A stretch of 64,000 bases of DNA from Pararge aegeria (GCF_905163445.1 NC_053184.1:7440001-7504000); one strand, 5' to 3'. Counted from the stretch's first letter, positions 45,827 to 57,705 are shown. Numbers and translations: made by a program. The notes: a model not told the origin generated them from the sequence alone.

Positions 45827-46392
45827 TCAATGCCTGTACCTAGACACTTCGACATAAGTATCCGCTATAAGTCCTGCCGTGAAAAAACCATAATAATTCC
45901 AATTAACCCTAATAATAGGCTTCAGGCACATTCGAGGCAGTGCGATTAAAAAGACAAATTCCATAACCACTAGACAATAGTAGGTTGCGAGCGTTCCTCG
46001 AGACTTGACTTTATTAATAGATCGACCGGTAGCTCCGTACCCAGAGAATATATGATTAACACAAAGGCGATACATAATAAGAGATATTGGGACCCGTTTG
46101 GGAGCTATGGTTAATATGTAACCACAACAGGTCGGGGTATCCATTACAGAGATGGTCACCATTAGGCAGAGTTTTCCAGGATCTGTCCTCGAAATACCAA
46201 TAAAATTATATTGAGACCGTGTTCTTTACTATTATACTATCTTTTATGAAAGCCTAACCCACTTGTTCTGTATTCCCATTTTCCTACTTATAAATGTAAA
46301 AGTCAAAGCCGCTGCGTGAAAGGATAAACCAAAAATCTTTCCAGCTAGCGAAACAGTGGTCAAGGTTACATTTATGGCTGACTTTACCAGTC
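45827..46392 (-). CDS. Candidate exons of a multi-pass membrane protein (XK-related-like?) or relic
   Basis: Two hydrophobic open segments lie in the same orientation: 46392-46288, then 46182-45827. A GT-AG intron (46287-46183, 105 nt; donor A|GTAGG, weak; acceptor ggacag|AT) would join them in phase. The first begins after a good acceptor, ccactacttctag. Features: a helix-like run around KIFGLSFHAAALTFTF, then KLCLMVTISV and DTPTCC, KVKSRG before TYYCLVVMEFVFLI, and NWNYYGFFTAGL followed by RYRH and a stop. The spacing of these resembles the C-terminal half of XK-related proteins (HW-CxMT, YY-xxxxE, FxxGxxxxxYYxxxHP), but the key residues are only partly kept. No upstream exons were found. 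It could equally be a pseudogene or chance hydrophobic ORFs. Confidence 0.25.
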
Positions 46393-46879
46393 CTAGAAGT
46401 AGTGGAATTAAAGTGACATATGGCAAAACTTACCTAACTACCCGAATGTTTTTGATGAAATAACGGTCATTGGGTTTTAAAGGGTTATGTCCGGGATAAA
46501 TTGATAAGCATGGTAACCCTGATTACAGGATAATGTTCGCGTGACAGACACGCGCCTTTAAGATAGCATAGATAAGATAATATTGTAAGTAGCTATTGAG
46601 ACAAAGAAACAAACTGATAGTCTTTATTTACAAGGTTTTTAGCAACCTGTTCTCGTACACTGTTAGAGTTAAATATCTTACTGGAATGTATGTAGTTTTT
46701 GTAATTTATTTTTGTAACCTAACATAACCTAACCATACATAATATTATATTTGCATAAGACTCTACAGCTCCATTAAATTACTACTTTTTTGACTGCTAT
46801 ATACGTAGGTACACTTCTTAAAATAAACTACTTAAAAATGCACATATATTTTTCTGTTGTTTGTTTTTAAATGCTGAAG

Positions 46880-46985
46880 TCTACTATTCCGCACTTGGCT
46901 AGCTTGGTGGACTGCGGTTTTAAACTCAACTCATTCTGAGAGGAGACCCATGTCATGTTGTGGGCCGCTAATGAGTCGATATTGA
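46880..46985 (+). mobile_element. SINE family C 3' end (plus)
   Basis: tccgcacttggctagcttgg, then tggactgcggttttaaactc, cattctgagaggagaccc and gtgggccgctaatgagtcga give the 3' body, ending at a short ATG-like tail. Confidence 0.6.
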
Positions 46986-47937
46986 TTATGTTATTTATCG
47001 TAACATACCATATATATCTTCTGAAATATTATTATCGGAGCTTAATTCCTAGAAAACTACTAACTCGTAGAACTTGTGTACGGAATGAATCATGTAATTT
47101 ACATATCTTATCGAAGAGGTACTTAAAAACATACGATTTCGATGTCGCGTCCTTTATGTGTAGTATGTAGCCTTTAATTAACGAATGCGTAGATGTCGAT
47201 CTGGCACGTGACCGCGTGTATCAGACAAGAATCACTTGGTGTGTGCTTTACAGCCGTAGTTCGACCACACTCACTAGTGCAACAAGGACTTTCAGAAACC
47301 GTATGTACGAGTATATTTTAACTTTTAAAATATCCACTGTACCACCAGAGGTACGGCCAGGGGTACGATGGGACTGCAGCGATTTTGATCAGCAACGCAA
47401 ATATTTCATTACAAATCAGCAATTAAAGTATTCATCAGCAATCAGCAATTAAAACGATTAATTTTTGTTAAATTTATTTTACTGATTTTCCATATCATGC
47501 CACTACCTATAAAAAATTGGTACATATATTAATTTTAGTAGTATTAAGTCTGTAGATCTCGCCAAAATACAACTAATTGGTTTAATCGCGGATCATATTC
47601 TCGCCAAAATCATTATTTCCAAATGTGCCCGAATTGACGTAACTTTACTTAGTAAAATTATAAAAACAAATAAAACTCTTCATATTCTCAAAACCTTTCA
47701 TTTGATACCCATACCACACAGGGTAAATAATTGTTTAGCCATTTTTCTAAGTCCGCCATATTTGATTTAAACCAGTACCTTGTAGGTACTGGTTTGAATT
47801 TCAGTTGTTTGTTTAAAACTAATTAAAATGGCTAGTTAAATAAAACGCTCGGTCTATAAGCGCCGCTTTAAAATCCGCCGCGACTAACGCGTGCGTGCGT
47901 GTTTTAAGAAGCATAGTTTTATTGTTATTAGCTTTTG
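46986..47937. other. Intergenic, nothing recognised
   Basis: AT-rich. A small perfect palindrome ccagtacc/ggtactgg lies near 47772-47792. The frame at 47216-47452 has no family features. Confidence 0.35.
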
Positions 47938-48417
47938 CCCGCGGCTTCGCTCACGTTAAGTTCAATTTTTGATTTGGTAAACTTTAACTACAAAGGTTTC
48001 AAAAAATGTCTTGCTGCAATAATAGAAAAATATGTACGTAAATTACTTAGAAAATCAGAAACTTTCATATAAATTTTCATCCCCTATTTGATGCCGTTGA
48101 ATTTGGAATTGAATAAAATTGTAGAACACGTATTTCTTTATTTTTAATCGAAAACCTGAAATCAAAGTTTCATGGATGTAACTTGAAAAATAAATTGATA
48201 AATGAAGGATTGTATACAAACTTTCATCCCCCATTTAACCCTCTTAGGGTTGGAATTTTCATAAATCCTTTCTTAGCGGATGCCTGCGTTGTAATAAGTA
48301 TCTGTGTGCAAAATTTCAGCCCGATGCGTCTAGTGGTTAAAGCTGTGAGTTGATAGATCTGTCAGTTAGTCAGTCAGTCAGTCAGTCAGTCACCTTTGCA
48401 TTTTATATATATATAGA
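47938..48417 (-). mobile_element. Non-autonomous Helitron, 480 bp (minus)
   Basis: The minus strand starts TCTATATATATATAAAATGC at 48417, soon followed by a (TGAC)n run (about 48362-48391). It ends gcgaagccgcgggcaaaagCTAA at 47938 with T next, and GCG/CGC arms form the subterminal hairpin. The base before the 5' TC is G and not the usual A. No rep/helicase coding is present. Confidence 0.7.
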
Positions 48418-50089
48418 CTAATTATTTTTCTAACTCGAAATTCACAAAAATCTTGTAGGTATCACTATATTTGACATCTGTAAGTTTATAGTTATAAAAC
48501 ATTTTGCATGCCCTTTACGAACTTAACGAAAATACTTCTACTACCACGCTCGTTAAAGGTAATTTCACACTACATTATTTACTGCTTTTAGTATATTAAA
48601 TGTTTGCTTGATGTAAATTGCCCAATTATTGTTAAGTTGTCCGTAATATATACAATATTAATGGTGGCATCATTAATCTTTATCAATATATTCATACATT
48701 TGCATGCAATTTTGGTTGAGAGGGCTTACTATTTTTGTCTTTAAAGTGCTGCAGCCAGATGTGGTTAGTAAAGGAATTAAACACTTCTGTAAAAAAAAAA
48801 CTATTAAAAAGGCAGAGAGTCAACTAAAAAGATAGACAGAAGACTGGAAGAGTCGATTTGGAAAAATCATACCTGTTTGAATTATAAAAGCCGGCCACAT
48901 AAACTCTTGTTCATGTGTATATATTTGTTCTCGAGAACGCATCGCTATAATATATATTTTCTTAAAAATTATCACGACATCCGCGGCTTCACTAACATGT
49001 ACTATTTAAGCGTCCAGTTTTCCTAATAATATAAGAAAGGTCGTAAACCAACCAACAAACCTTAGCTCATACTTATAGTACTACAACATTTTTCAAGATA
49101 TCATCAAGCCAGATACCATTATAAAAAATTTACCAAAATCAGTTCAGCCATTTTATCATGAAGGGTGATTAATAGCATTGTGTTTTAGATCTATTCCATT
49201 TTCTTCTTCTTCTACTACTGGATCGGTTTCCGCACTAACAACTTCTTGTCTGTTGTACGCAAAGAAACTTCTTCTCTGACGGAAATGTAACTTGAGCAAA
49301 CAAGCTTGCTCCAGAAACCTAGTAAGTAAAAGATCCAGGCTTTTTCAGATGCGATGTTGAGAACCTAAGTAGTGTTTGAGTTGTTTTGCTACGCTCTTTT
49401 ACTCCAGCAGCTAGAGTTTTAGTGTTTTGTCCACCACCATGCAAGTTCTGCACAGAGGACGGTCGGTGGCACCTAAAAAAATGTTGTTTGCCTGTGCCCT
49501 GTTACAAATCTATCTTATTATGAGTAGTTTTTTAGTAGTGTTGATTCAGACCCGGGAATGTGTCCTTAACCTATCAGCCAGTAGTTTTCTCTCACATTCG
49601 GGAGTAAAGAACTGTCCCATAGTTAGCTTGCTTATTTTTTACTAATAAAAAGTAGCGTACGGTCCGTTACAATCACAATACATAAACACATTGAACGAAT
49701 CCGTTACTCCAATATTGCGCTACAGGTTTACCAACCTAAAAAACACACTTTTGCATTTATAATCTTAGTACAGCTCTCCAAAACAACGTCTCATTGGTAT
49801 TTTATCCCATTTGCATGTTTCCAATTTGTATCCCTTTCGAAATAACAATCAAATAGTGACCGTGTGCTCCTGGAACCTAAACTGAAATCACCGATGCCTA
49901 AATTTTGATCAGTGTAAATACAGCTAGGCTACACTAGGAATAAACGTCTCACGGGCTTTATTTTTTGTACATTTTTAGTATGTCGTGTGGTGGCGGCACA
50001 AAATACAGTTATCAACAACCGAACTCTTCCAGTTGATGTTTATCGAGTTGACTGAGGGCATAGTACAGAAAACTTCTCTGCTGCTACTA
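48418..50089. other. Intergenic, nothing recognised
   Basis: AT-rich. A TTC-rich short run lies at 49200-49215. The open frame at 49427-49645 is unsupported. Confidence 0.35.
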
Positions 50090-50212
50090 CTATCTCACTG
50101 TTGAATCACCAATCCACTGGCACCGCATGATGATTATGGGCAATGTGTTGGAAGAGGCCTTGCGTTCAGCAGTGGACTGAGATAGTGTATTGATGATTGA
50201 TGATAATTTTAG
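50090..50212 (+). mobile_element. LINE 3' end fragment
   Basis: ggaagaggccttgcgttcag, then cagtggactgagatag and a gattgatgat tail match the terminal phrase of RTE-like elements (EEA-x-VQQWT then ATG/TGA repeats). Confidence 0.55.
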
Positions 50213-51189
50213 TGGCTTTTGTCGGTGTCTACATAGACCATAAGTCTATGGTTGGGGACTTTTTATAATTCATGACATGAAGAACACTTATAGGAAATTT
50301 ATGCCGTGTTTCAATTATAAAAATTATAGTGACGCCGCCGTAAGCACGATCCCACCTCCTCTCTAGGTATAAATATGGAATAGATATTTAAAAGCTCTTT
50401 CGAATCGATAAAGATCTTTTCTCTATTCATTTAATAACGACACCCACGTTGGTATCTTGCGATATCAAAATAACAGCTTCGAGATATCATAAAGGCACGG
50501 GCTACATGTAAACTTTACCTGTAAATTTTTTAGGCATTAATTTTATTCCAATGTTACATAAATTGACCAAATCAAAGTGTCGTCGAATTGTTTCAAATAA
50601 AATTGTCGAGGTGTCTTTGAAGAATCTGGCAGATCGCGTGTACAGTCAGATTCAGAGAATTGGTTGACCCATTCTGACATAAGACTGTTAGTAGGCTGTT
50701 TTTTCTTCTAACAGACATCTGTAATCAGTTTTTCAGTACCTGACTTACTAAGTAAGAGTAAGGTGTGCCCATCGGTATGATCCGGTTATTATACAATGTT
50801 ATTTGCAAAAAGATTACATAATATCGCACTACATATCATTGTACATAAGAACAATTAACTTAATGTTTGATTTGTGTTTTTGTGAGTCCCACGTATGTTT
50901 TCTACTTCCGATTTTGGTTCGAAAGTGACATATTTGTTTCTATATCCATTAGGAGACGATTGAGTACGTTTTTTGTGAAACCATTTTTATATTTAGACCA
51001 CTCGCGGAGCAACCTTTACGGTTATGGCGATGAAAAGATATTAATTAAGTGAACGGCATTTACTTGGACATTTATTTGCAGACCGAACGGCTGTACGCTA
51101 TAGCCCAAGAGATGACAAGAACATTTGAGACATCATAATACATACTTAAATTTTGCAAATGATCAAATAGCAGTTCATTCAATAATCCT
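50213..51189. other. Intergenic, nothing recognised
   Basis: AT-rich with no supported feature. Confidence 0.35.
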
Positions 51190-51300
51190 GAGCTTAGTTT
51201 TGTCCCACTGTTGCTCGCAGACCTCCTCTCGTATGAGACAGGGATTTAGAGTCTAGATCCACCACGTTGCTTTCATGTGGGCGGGCTTTAACTACCGTTA
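51190..51300 (-). mobile_element. SINE body fragment (minus)
   Basis: cccactgttgctcgcagacc, then tcctctcgtatgagacaggg and atccaccacgttgctttcat give the same core as at 15416. Confidence 0.45.
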
Positions 51301-51333
51301 TCGCAAATTGTTAGTAGCATATAAGACGTATAG

Positions 51334-51381
51334 GAGAGATGATTTGAGAGCATAACCCTTTATGCTCTCAAATCATCTCTC
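51334..51381. repeat. Perfect 21-bp hairpin with 6-nt loop
   Basis: Arms 51334-51354 and 51361-51381 are exact inverted copies around accctt. Confidence 0.8.
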
Positions 51382-51882
51382 ATGAGAGAAGACGCTGCAT
51401 ATGCTGAGGACGATAAATCGACACGGTACACATGTCGTCCCTCGGTCTCTTAGATTATAAAAATGTACGCAAAACCGTGTTAGGCGGTCATTTTAGTACG
51501 CCAGTAGGCCAGAATCTTGATGGTTGTTTTCACGGTATTACAAATGTGCTGGTACATAATAATTTTGCTTTATCTCATGATAAATACACAGAGGCGATTG
51601 TAAATAACTTCCCAATGACATGGGATGTAATTGGTTGCGCTTCGACATCGATCCGACGCCGCCGAAGTTATTGCTAAACGAAACGCTAGTGAAATAATTA
51701 ATGACATGCATAAAATATAGGTCGCTATATTTGTTTTGTTGACGGAGCTGTTAAAGATTTTTCAAGTAATTACTGATTATGATTCCTAAGATCGAAAGAC
51801 ATTTTTAAAAATACATTATATATATCATGTTAATGATCGAAGTCGGTTGATTGATCTACGGCACACGGTGATGGATCAACAT

Positions 51883-52175
51883 CATCAACATTATCATCAC
51901 ATCAACCCATTACCGGCTCAATACAGAGCACAGGTCTCCACCCACAATGGGAAAGGGTTAAGACCATAGTGCACCACGCTGGCCCAATGCGGATAAGTGG
52001 AGAACATTATGTAGAACTCTCAGGCATGGAGGTTTACCTTCATCGTTAAAGCAAGTGATATTTTAATTACCTAAAACGCACATAACTTAGAAAAGTTAGA
52101 GGTGCGTGCTGGGATTCGAACTCGGCCTCCCGAAAGTGAAGTCGACCTCCTACCCAATGCGCTAACACCTCTCCC
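51883..52175 (-). mobile_element. Full-length SINE, family C (minus)
   Basis: The minus strand begins ggagaggtgttagcgcattg (A-box region TAGCGCATTGGG), then gagttcgaatcccagcacgc (B box), aagttatgtgcg, aaaatatcacttgctttaac, gagagttctacataatgttc and ccagcgtggtgcactatgg. It ends in gggttgatgtgatgataatg. This is the reference copy for the family in this window. Confidence 0.8.
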
Positions 52176-52195
52176 GGGGTAAATAGTATCAATTT

Positions 52196-52492
52196 AATCC
52201 TGAACAACCTATTAGTGTCCCACTACTGGGTTCGGGTTGCCTTTCAGGTTTTGGCCGTAGTCCACCACGCGGGCAACGTGCGGATTGGTGTTCTTTACAC
52301 ACCTATGAGAATATTATGAAGCTCAGGCTTGCTCAGTTTAATATTTTTTTTCACGGCTAAAGCAATTGATATTTTAATATATTGAATTAAAAAACATATT
52401 ACTCTGAAAAGTAAGAAGTGTGTTTCGGGGAACGGACTCAGTCCTTCGGATAGAAATGCCGAAGCCCTGTTTGCTAGGGTATTACCGCTTTT
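52196..52492 (-). mobile_element. SINE family C, older copy (minus)
   Basis: Same order of blocks as the previous copy but more diverged (ggttttggccgtagtccacc, then atgagaatattatgaagctc, then agcaattgatattttaatat) and a worn head ending ctagggtattaccgct. The two copies sit in the same orientation about 20 bp apart. Confidence 0.65.
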
Positions 52493-53149
52493 TTAATCAC
52501 AAGCTTTACAAGCAATTTCTGCACTAATGCACTAGTAAAAATCGCGATATTTATGTCCGACTAAGTAACAAGTTGGCAATAGTTTAGTATCATAACTATG
52601 CTATCACAAGCCGAATTTAAATATTGACTGAGTGAATGAATGAATATACTTTTATTGCACACAACAAAAATTACCTACATAAAAAAGGAAAGTCATTGTA
52701 CATAACGTATTGATATGATATTAATAAAGAAAATCATACTGCTCCAGCTTCCAGAATAAAAAAAAAATCGTAACTGTTCCGGCTGACTTAAGGCAGCAGC
52801 AAAAAGAGTATAATTTAAGCAGAAGGCAAAATTCGAATGGACTTATAGTGGCGGAGGCTTTATTAATTTCTCTGAGCAAACATTCGTTTATATAAAGCGC
52901 AAAAAAAACGATCTAACCTTGCACTTGCGATGCCTAATGATGAGTATCCGCCAATTAAGGCGCTTCGCTGTGCAGAAGTGAGCAAAAACTAGCCTGCACT
53001 TTCAGAGGCGCTACCGAACTTAATTGGGCCCAGTCGGTTATTGACGCGTATTGCACTAAGCCTTCGAAGGTCACTTGATAAATATTTGATTTTTTTTATT
53101 TATGTTGTTTATTTGTCTGTGACATACAGATGTATGTGTCGTTTAGGTA
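52493..53149. other. Intergenic, nothing recognised
   Basis: A gaatgaatgaat run occurs near 52632-52643. 52900-53030 is slightly GC-richer. No gene. Confidence 0.35.
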
Positions 53150-53290
53150 TAATACCCCACTGGACCGGCCCTAAAGGGGGAAATGAAAAACAAGTAGACC
53201 CAAATCGAAATTGGCAGAACGACATCAGGAATATAGCAAGGGCAGAATAGGTGGTCCCTGGAAAGCTCTGGAGCCGTAACGGGTTCGTAA
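53150..53290 (+). mobile_element. LINE C-terminal fragment
   Basis: The frame gives KGGNEKQVDPNRNWQNDIRN, then IARAE, corresponding to the KRGRP-x-RWxDDIRxIAG motif of RTE-like ORF ends, followed by WKALE-like wording in another frame (ggaaagctctggagcc). Confidence 0.5.
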
Positions 53291-53654
53291 ATTACGTACC
53301 AGAACAAAATGTTATAATAATGCACAACCAATAGGTATTATTAATACCTACCATTAGTTATTATAATGCATTACTTTTTTTATAAAATTGCATGTGATAG
53401 TATTAAATTGTGTACTTACTTTCCTTCTATTATTCACACATGCAACCTTAAATGTTTTTTTATTATAAGATCTTACCTGATTATATTATATTATGTACGT
53501 ACTCAATATTCACACTTATTATGTGTAACGAGGTCTTCCACTCTTTAAGTTTCTAATTTTTCTGGACTACTAGGTTGTAGCGCGGTTGCTTAGAAAACGT
53601 CTACTAACCCTCGCCTTGACTCAAGTGGTAAGTGGCAGAAGTAAAAATTCGCTG

Positions 53655-53732
53655 TAATTTATATCTATATGTAAATATCTATCTCTATGTAATTCGCTAT
53701 GTATATCTATATCTATATGTAATTCGCATAAT
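53655..53732. repeat. TATCTA-type imperfect tandem repeat
   Basis: tatctatatgta and atgtaattcgc units recur three to four times. Low complexity. Confidence 0.6.
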
Positions 53733-53844
53733 TATACACTTTAACAATCATTTTTCTATGAGAGATGAAAGCGGAACGACCTGCTTTCAAGCAGCCTTTT
53801 AATTAAGAAATTATACCAAATATATCGTAAGCACGATTTGGTAA

Positions 53845-54014
53845 ATATACCCTGCCACGCTTCGCTGTGGCACATTTTGATTGAATGGATGAGAAAAATA
53901 GATAATAACAATCCTTGATGCGCATTATATAACATCGTAAAATTTCAGCTCGATCGGTGCAGAAATTTTTGAGTTTTTGAAGCGTACACAAACCAACATT
54001 TTTATATATATAGA
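53845..54014 (-). mobile_element. Helitron-like element (minus), 3' end worn
   Basis: The minus strand starts at 54014 with A|TCTATATATATAAA, then ttggtttgtgtacgcttcaa and ttctgcaccgatcgagctga. It runs to a hairpin gccac-agcgaagc-gtggc near 53852-53870. The CTRR terminus is no longer recognisable. Confidence 0.55.
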
Positions 54015-55084
54015 TTTTTTAATACATTGTTTAAACGTAGGCAAAGGTAAATGTAATCTTACCTTCGGTATCGTGTTAAAAGCGTATAGCCATCCCCACG
54101 AAAGATTTCTGAACTTTTCTCAGTCGATATTCAGATTTAAGTGATAATTTATGTCCATCCGTAAGTCGATTGTTTAGAATTTTTTGTTTTATAAAGATAT
54201 TATTAAAATAAATATATTGCGAAGCTACTATTAGTATTCCTATTTCTTTAATTTTTTTAGATAAGTTAAACAATTAGATCTTGCTATTGTGAAGCATAAT
54301 CCTATTTAGGGAAGATATTTCCAACCATAGGTCATTCAAAGAGATCGTCAATATTCATGACCAACTAAGTTAAAAAAGAACCATAGAAGTTTGAGCTACT
54401 CGTAGGAATGTGTTCTTATTAACATTTTTCAGCTGTGCGGTTGATTCGAAGGCAAAAACTAGTTATATTTACAGTATATTCTATACTTAGACATGTAAAA
54501 TATTTCTAGATCGTTCTTATAAATATGTCGAATTGCGAATCAACTTAACTACCAGTACTTACATAAGAGATCCATAGATTTTTTCACGTCATGTTACATG
54601 TAAATTATTTAGCGTAGATCCTCAAGTTTATTTTTTTGCCACAAGAATGTTATCTAATTATTCGTATACCTACTAACAAGGCAATATGGTGAATATTATA
54701 GCCTATGGCGTGCTACTATGTTGTAATAAATAAACGATTACAAGAAGAAACACACGAAGGAGACAAATAAATATTTGTCTATTTATGATCCTACTAGATG
54801 TGCCCTGCGACATCGCACGCAAATTATCACACTACAACCTTACTCAATAATTCAGATACCTAACCCGAGCAACAGCTGGCCTAATAGCAGCAGCACATAT
54901 AAGATAGATAGCACTGCATAAGCAACGGTGTGCTTGATTTCGGAAGTTTGACTGACTAACTGACTGACTGACTGACTGACTGACTGATTGATTGTCAGTT
55001 TTTAGGTTAATACCTATGACACTCCACAATAACGTAGCTTTGTATTGGTGAAATAATTTTAAAAAACGGTTCGTCCTCACCACC
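54015..55084. other. Intergenic with a (TGAC)n microsatellite
   Basis: 54949-54987 is a run of TGAC units of the kind often found next to Helitron 5' ends. Otherwise there is nothing to support. Confidence 0.4.
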
Positions 55085-55252
55085 TGGTGTTCAGTGATGA
55101 TGCAGTCTCAGATGGTAGCGGGCTAAACTGTAAACTACCAGACCTGACCGGGGAAAATTCAGAAATTATAAATTCCCAAACTGTTCTTGCCGGGGATAGA
55201 AACCCCGGACCTCCCACTCAAAACCACTCACAGCTGCGCCAGGAAGGTCGTC
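55085..55252 (-). mobile_element. tRNA-derived SINE joined to family B sequence (minus)
   Basis: The left end has gatgatgcagtctcagatgg and tagcgggctaa (family B). The right end, on the minus strand, reads cttcctggcgcagctgtgag (A-box-like) and gtccggggtttctatccccg (B-box-like). This copy is the reason I treat family B as a SINE. Confidence 0.55.
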
Positions 55253-55677
55253 AAAGTCGCGTCGTTCTTGTTTGTAATTTAAGGTATTCCAAGGCGGCTT
55301 TATGATTAGAGAACACAGATTGTATAAATTGTGTTTCCAATTTCAAACTTCGAAGGAAAATTCCAAAGAGGTTGCCAATTACAAACGCTACAAATGTTAA
55401 AGCTTAGACACCGAAATTGGCATTTGGAAATGTCATCATGCAGTAAGCTTTTAGTTCGCAGAGAGTGTTGTGATTAATGTCACTTACCAAAATTCACTAA
55501 GATCCAGAAATCTTATCGTATTGAGCATTCATACAGATAATGCAATTTAATGTCAATATTAAGCTATTACTAATAGCACGGATTGACTACAGTTTTTTTA
55601 CTTAACGAAATTATATGCGTTACCTACTTATAAAAATAAACTATTTGTATAATTTTGCTTGTCTGTCTGTTTGTTCT
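55253..55677. other. Intergenic, nothing recognised
   Basis: AT-rich with no supported feature. Confidence 0.4.
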
Positions 55678-55848
55678 GCAGGGTGATTACATATCTCATG
55701 ACAGGCTTGCGACAGGCGTAAATCTTGCAATCTTTTTGTCAAACGTCATATTTGTTTTTTTTTTTTTTAAACGCAAAAGTGATGTTTGACGTTTCGAGTG
55801 AGATTTACGCCGGTCGCAAACCTTTTGTGAGATACATAATGACCCTGC
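55678..55848. mobile_element. MITE with long imperfect terminal inverted repeats, 171 bp
   Basis: The left end gcagggtgattacatatctc pairs with the right end gagatacataatgaccctgc, and the arms continue inward through ggcgtaaatctt/gagatttacgcc and gtcaaacgtcat/gatgtttgac to a T-run centre. The superfamily is unclear because no target duplication is obvious. Confidence 0.7.
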
Positions 55849-57399
55849 CGGATAATCTCTTAATCAGCTAAACTGTTCAAAAACAAACTAAAAACACAGC
55901 TCAAAAATTTAAAAAAAGGCTACTTTTTATTTCATAAATCTATCCTCAAATAGGGGAAATAGGCAAGATTGATATTTAATATACTAAAAAAGTTGAGAGG
56001 ATCATCAGGAAAGTCGGCATAGTTTATGATTATATCTAAAAGTGTGTTTTTTTAAACAAACCTCAAGTCATATTTCATGTATCTATTAAAAATTGTTAGC
56101 TTTCGTTGTAGCGGACAAATAACTGTTAGCTGATAAGAATTTTAAAAAGAGAAACTTTAAATTTCGCACGCTAATGGCATCTAAATAAATTAATTCCAAA
56201 TTATAACCCTACGTTCCAAAATCTGAGAATTAATTGGGTGGGATAAGTTGGGTAGGTTATATCTTTGGCCGGCTACTCTTACTCTACATTGACGGCTTTA
56301 ACGCATTGTGTGAAACATAAATTGTACAGCAGAGAAAAATGTGTTAACGGTTTTTTTCTCTTATTTTCGGCAACAGAAATAATGAAAATGGTTTTTGGTA
56401 TATAAAATATATAAAATAAAATGAAATGGTTTCCATTTCATTTTATTTTATGCTGTTTATAACGAAAGTCAACCAGCTTCCTGACTTTTCTAATTTTTGG
56501 TTTTAGTTTCTTGCATCACTTATGTTCAGAAGATGATATTTGATTCGATTTAGATATTCGATACTTATAAGTTTATTGAGCTACACAGCAAAACATGACA
56601 GTGTTTATGACACTTTATATACCATAGTACAATATCATTGTGTTTACACTTTATAATTAAAGCTAAAAAATAAAAATCCCTACTTCTATAATATAAAAGG
56701 GCTTTGTCATGCCTGACCGACCAACAACCTACACCAAACAAGTGAACGAAACGTAAATTTTTTAAAATCTGGATCTTACAAATTGTATTCATAAAACACG
56801 GCATTTGGGCTTTTGTTTAAAACATTAGGGAACACTTCTTACAGTTTTTGAAATTTTAATCGATTGAAAGAAGATTTAAATGGGGAATTTTAAGAAAAAA
56901 AGATTATACCCTATTAAACATCACACTTCAAACTTTAAGTACTCGTAAGTTAAGTGGGTAGGCGATGCGAAGCGGAGGGTTTATTTATTGTGTAGAAAAT
57001 CGTATGAATGTTTTAACAGTAGTTTATACTTAGAAAATAAAGAAGATTAATGCGAGCTATGTCGCAGAGAGCCTTTAGCTTATAAATAAAAAGAAACAAT
57101 ACATAGTACCGGCGCGTGGCACCCTCACGGACTTGTTTTACTGGTCGAGTTCCGTCAATTAACATTATATATACCTGCTTAGACTTATCTCCCTCGTTGT
57201 ATATAGTCATCATGTTTGGCTGTGGATCACAAGATCTTGGATTTGATTTTCAAACAAAAAATAATTAGTGTATAACATTTTCTGTCTTGAAATTCTCTGG
57301 AACAGCGTGGAGTTAAGAAATTGCCACTGCAACTCTTGGTCGGAAGGAAAGAGGCTCAGAGTCACGGAGAGGGCGATGAAGAGAGCTTTGCTCGGGTAA
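55849..57399. other. Intergenic with worn repeats
   Basis: 56411-56451 is a 19-bp perfect hairpin (ataaaataaaatgaaatgg and its inverse). 56684-56980 may be an old Helitron (ttctataatataaaagggc at the left, gcgatgcgaagcgg near the right). 57210-57380 has family D phrases (gatcacaagatcttggattt, then gtggagttaagaaattgcca). The rest is AT-rich. Confidence 0.35.
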
Positions 57400-57660
57400 T
57401 TTCTACGTGATTAAATCCGGAATGAGAAGGTCCGTGAAAAAACAGCACTGGATGAGCACTTAGCTCGGAGAACCGATGGCCGTTGGGGTCCCAATTGAAG
57501 AATTGCACCCACCACCGGGAAACAGCGTTTGTAAACTCTTATCAGATGGACAGGTGACATCAAGAGTCGCAAGGAGCCGTTGGACTCAAGCGGTATAAGA
57601 TCGTAGTATTTAGAACTCCCTACAAAAGTCCTATGTCCATATTTGGCCGTCCATTGGTTG
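57400..57660 (+). mobile_element. RTE-type LINE fragment (plus)
   Basis: It contains cttagctcggagaaccgatg, then gccgttggggtcccaattga, gacaggtgacatcaagagtc and gaactccctacaaaagtcct. These are the nucleotide equivalents of ARRTDGRWG, RWTDDIK and NSLQKTYV in the copy at 98-521. It is full of frame breaks. Confidence 0.65.
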
Positions 57661-57705
57661 ATATAAGGATACTGATGAGTCTTGTACTCATCAGTATCCT
57701 TATAT
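57661..57705. repeat. Perfect 20-bp hairpin with 5-nt loop
   Basis: Arms 57661-57680 and 57686-57705 are exact inverted copies around cttgt, abutting the end of the LINE fragment. Confidence 0.8.

Noticed and set aside
46955..47170. Hydrophobic plus-strand ORF
   Set aside because: Its start lies inside a SINE 3' end, and it has no family features.
48362..48391. CRISPR-like short repeats
   Set aside because: It is a plain TCAG/TGAC microsatellite in a eukaryotic Helitron, with no spacers.
54844..55083. Ser/Val/Gln repeat ORF on the minus strand
   Set aside because: The SVSQ repeats come from the (TGAC)n microsatellite.
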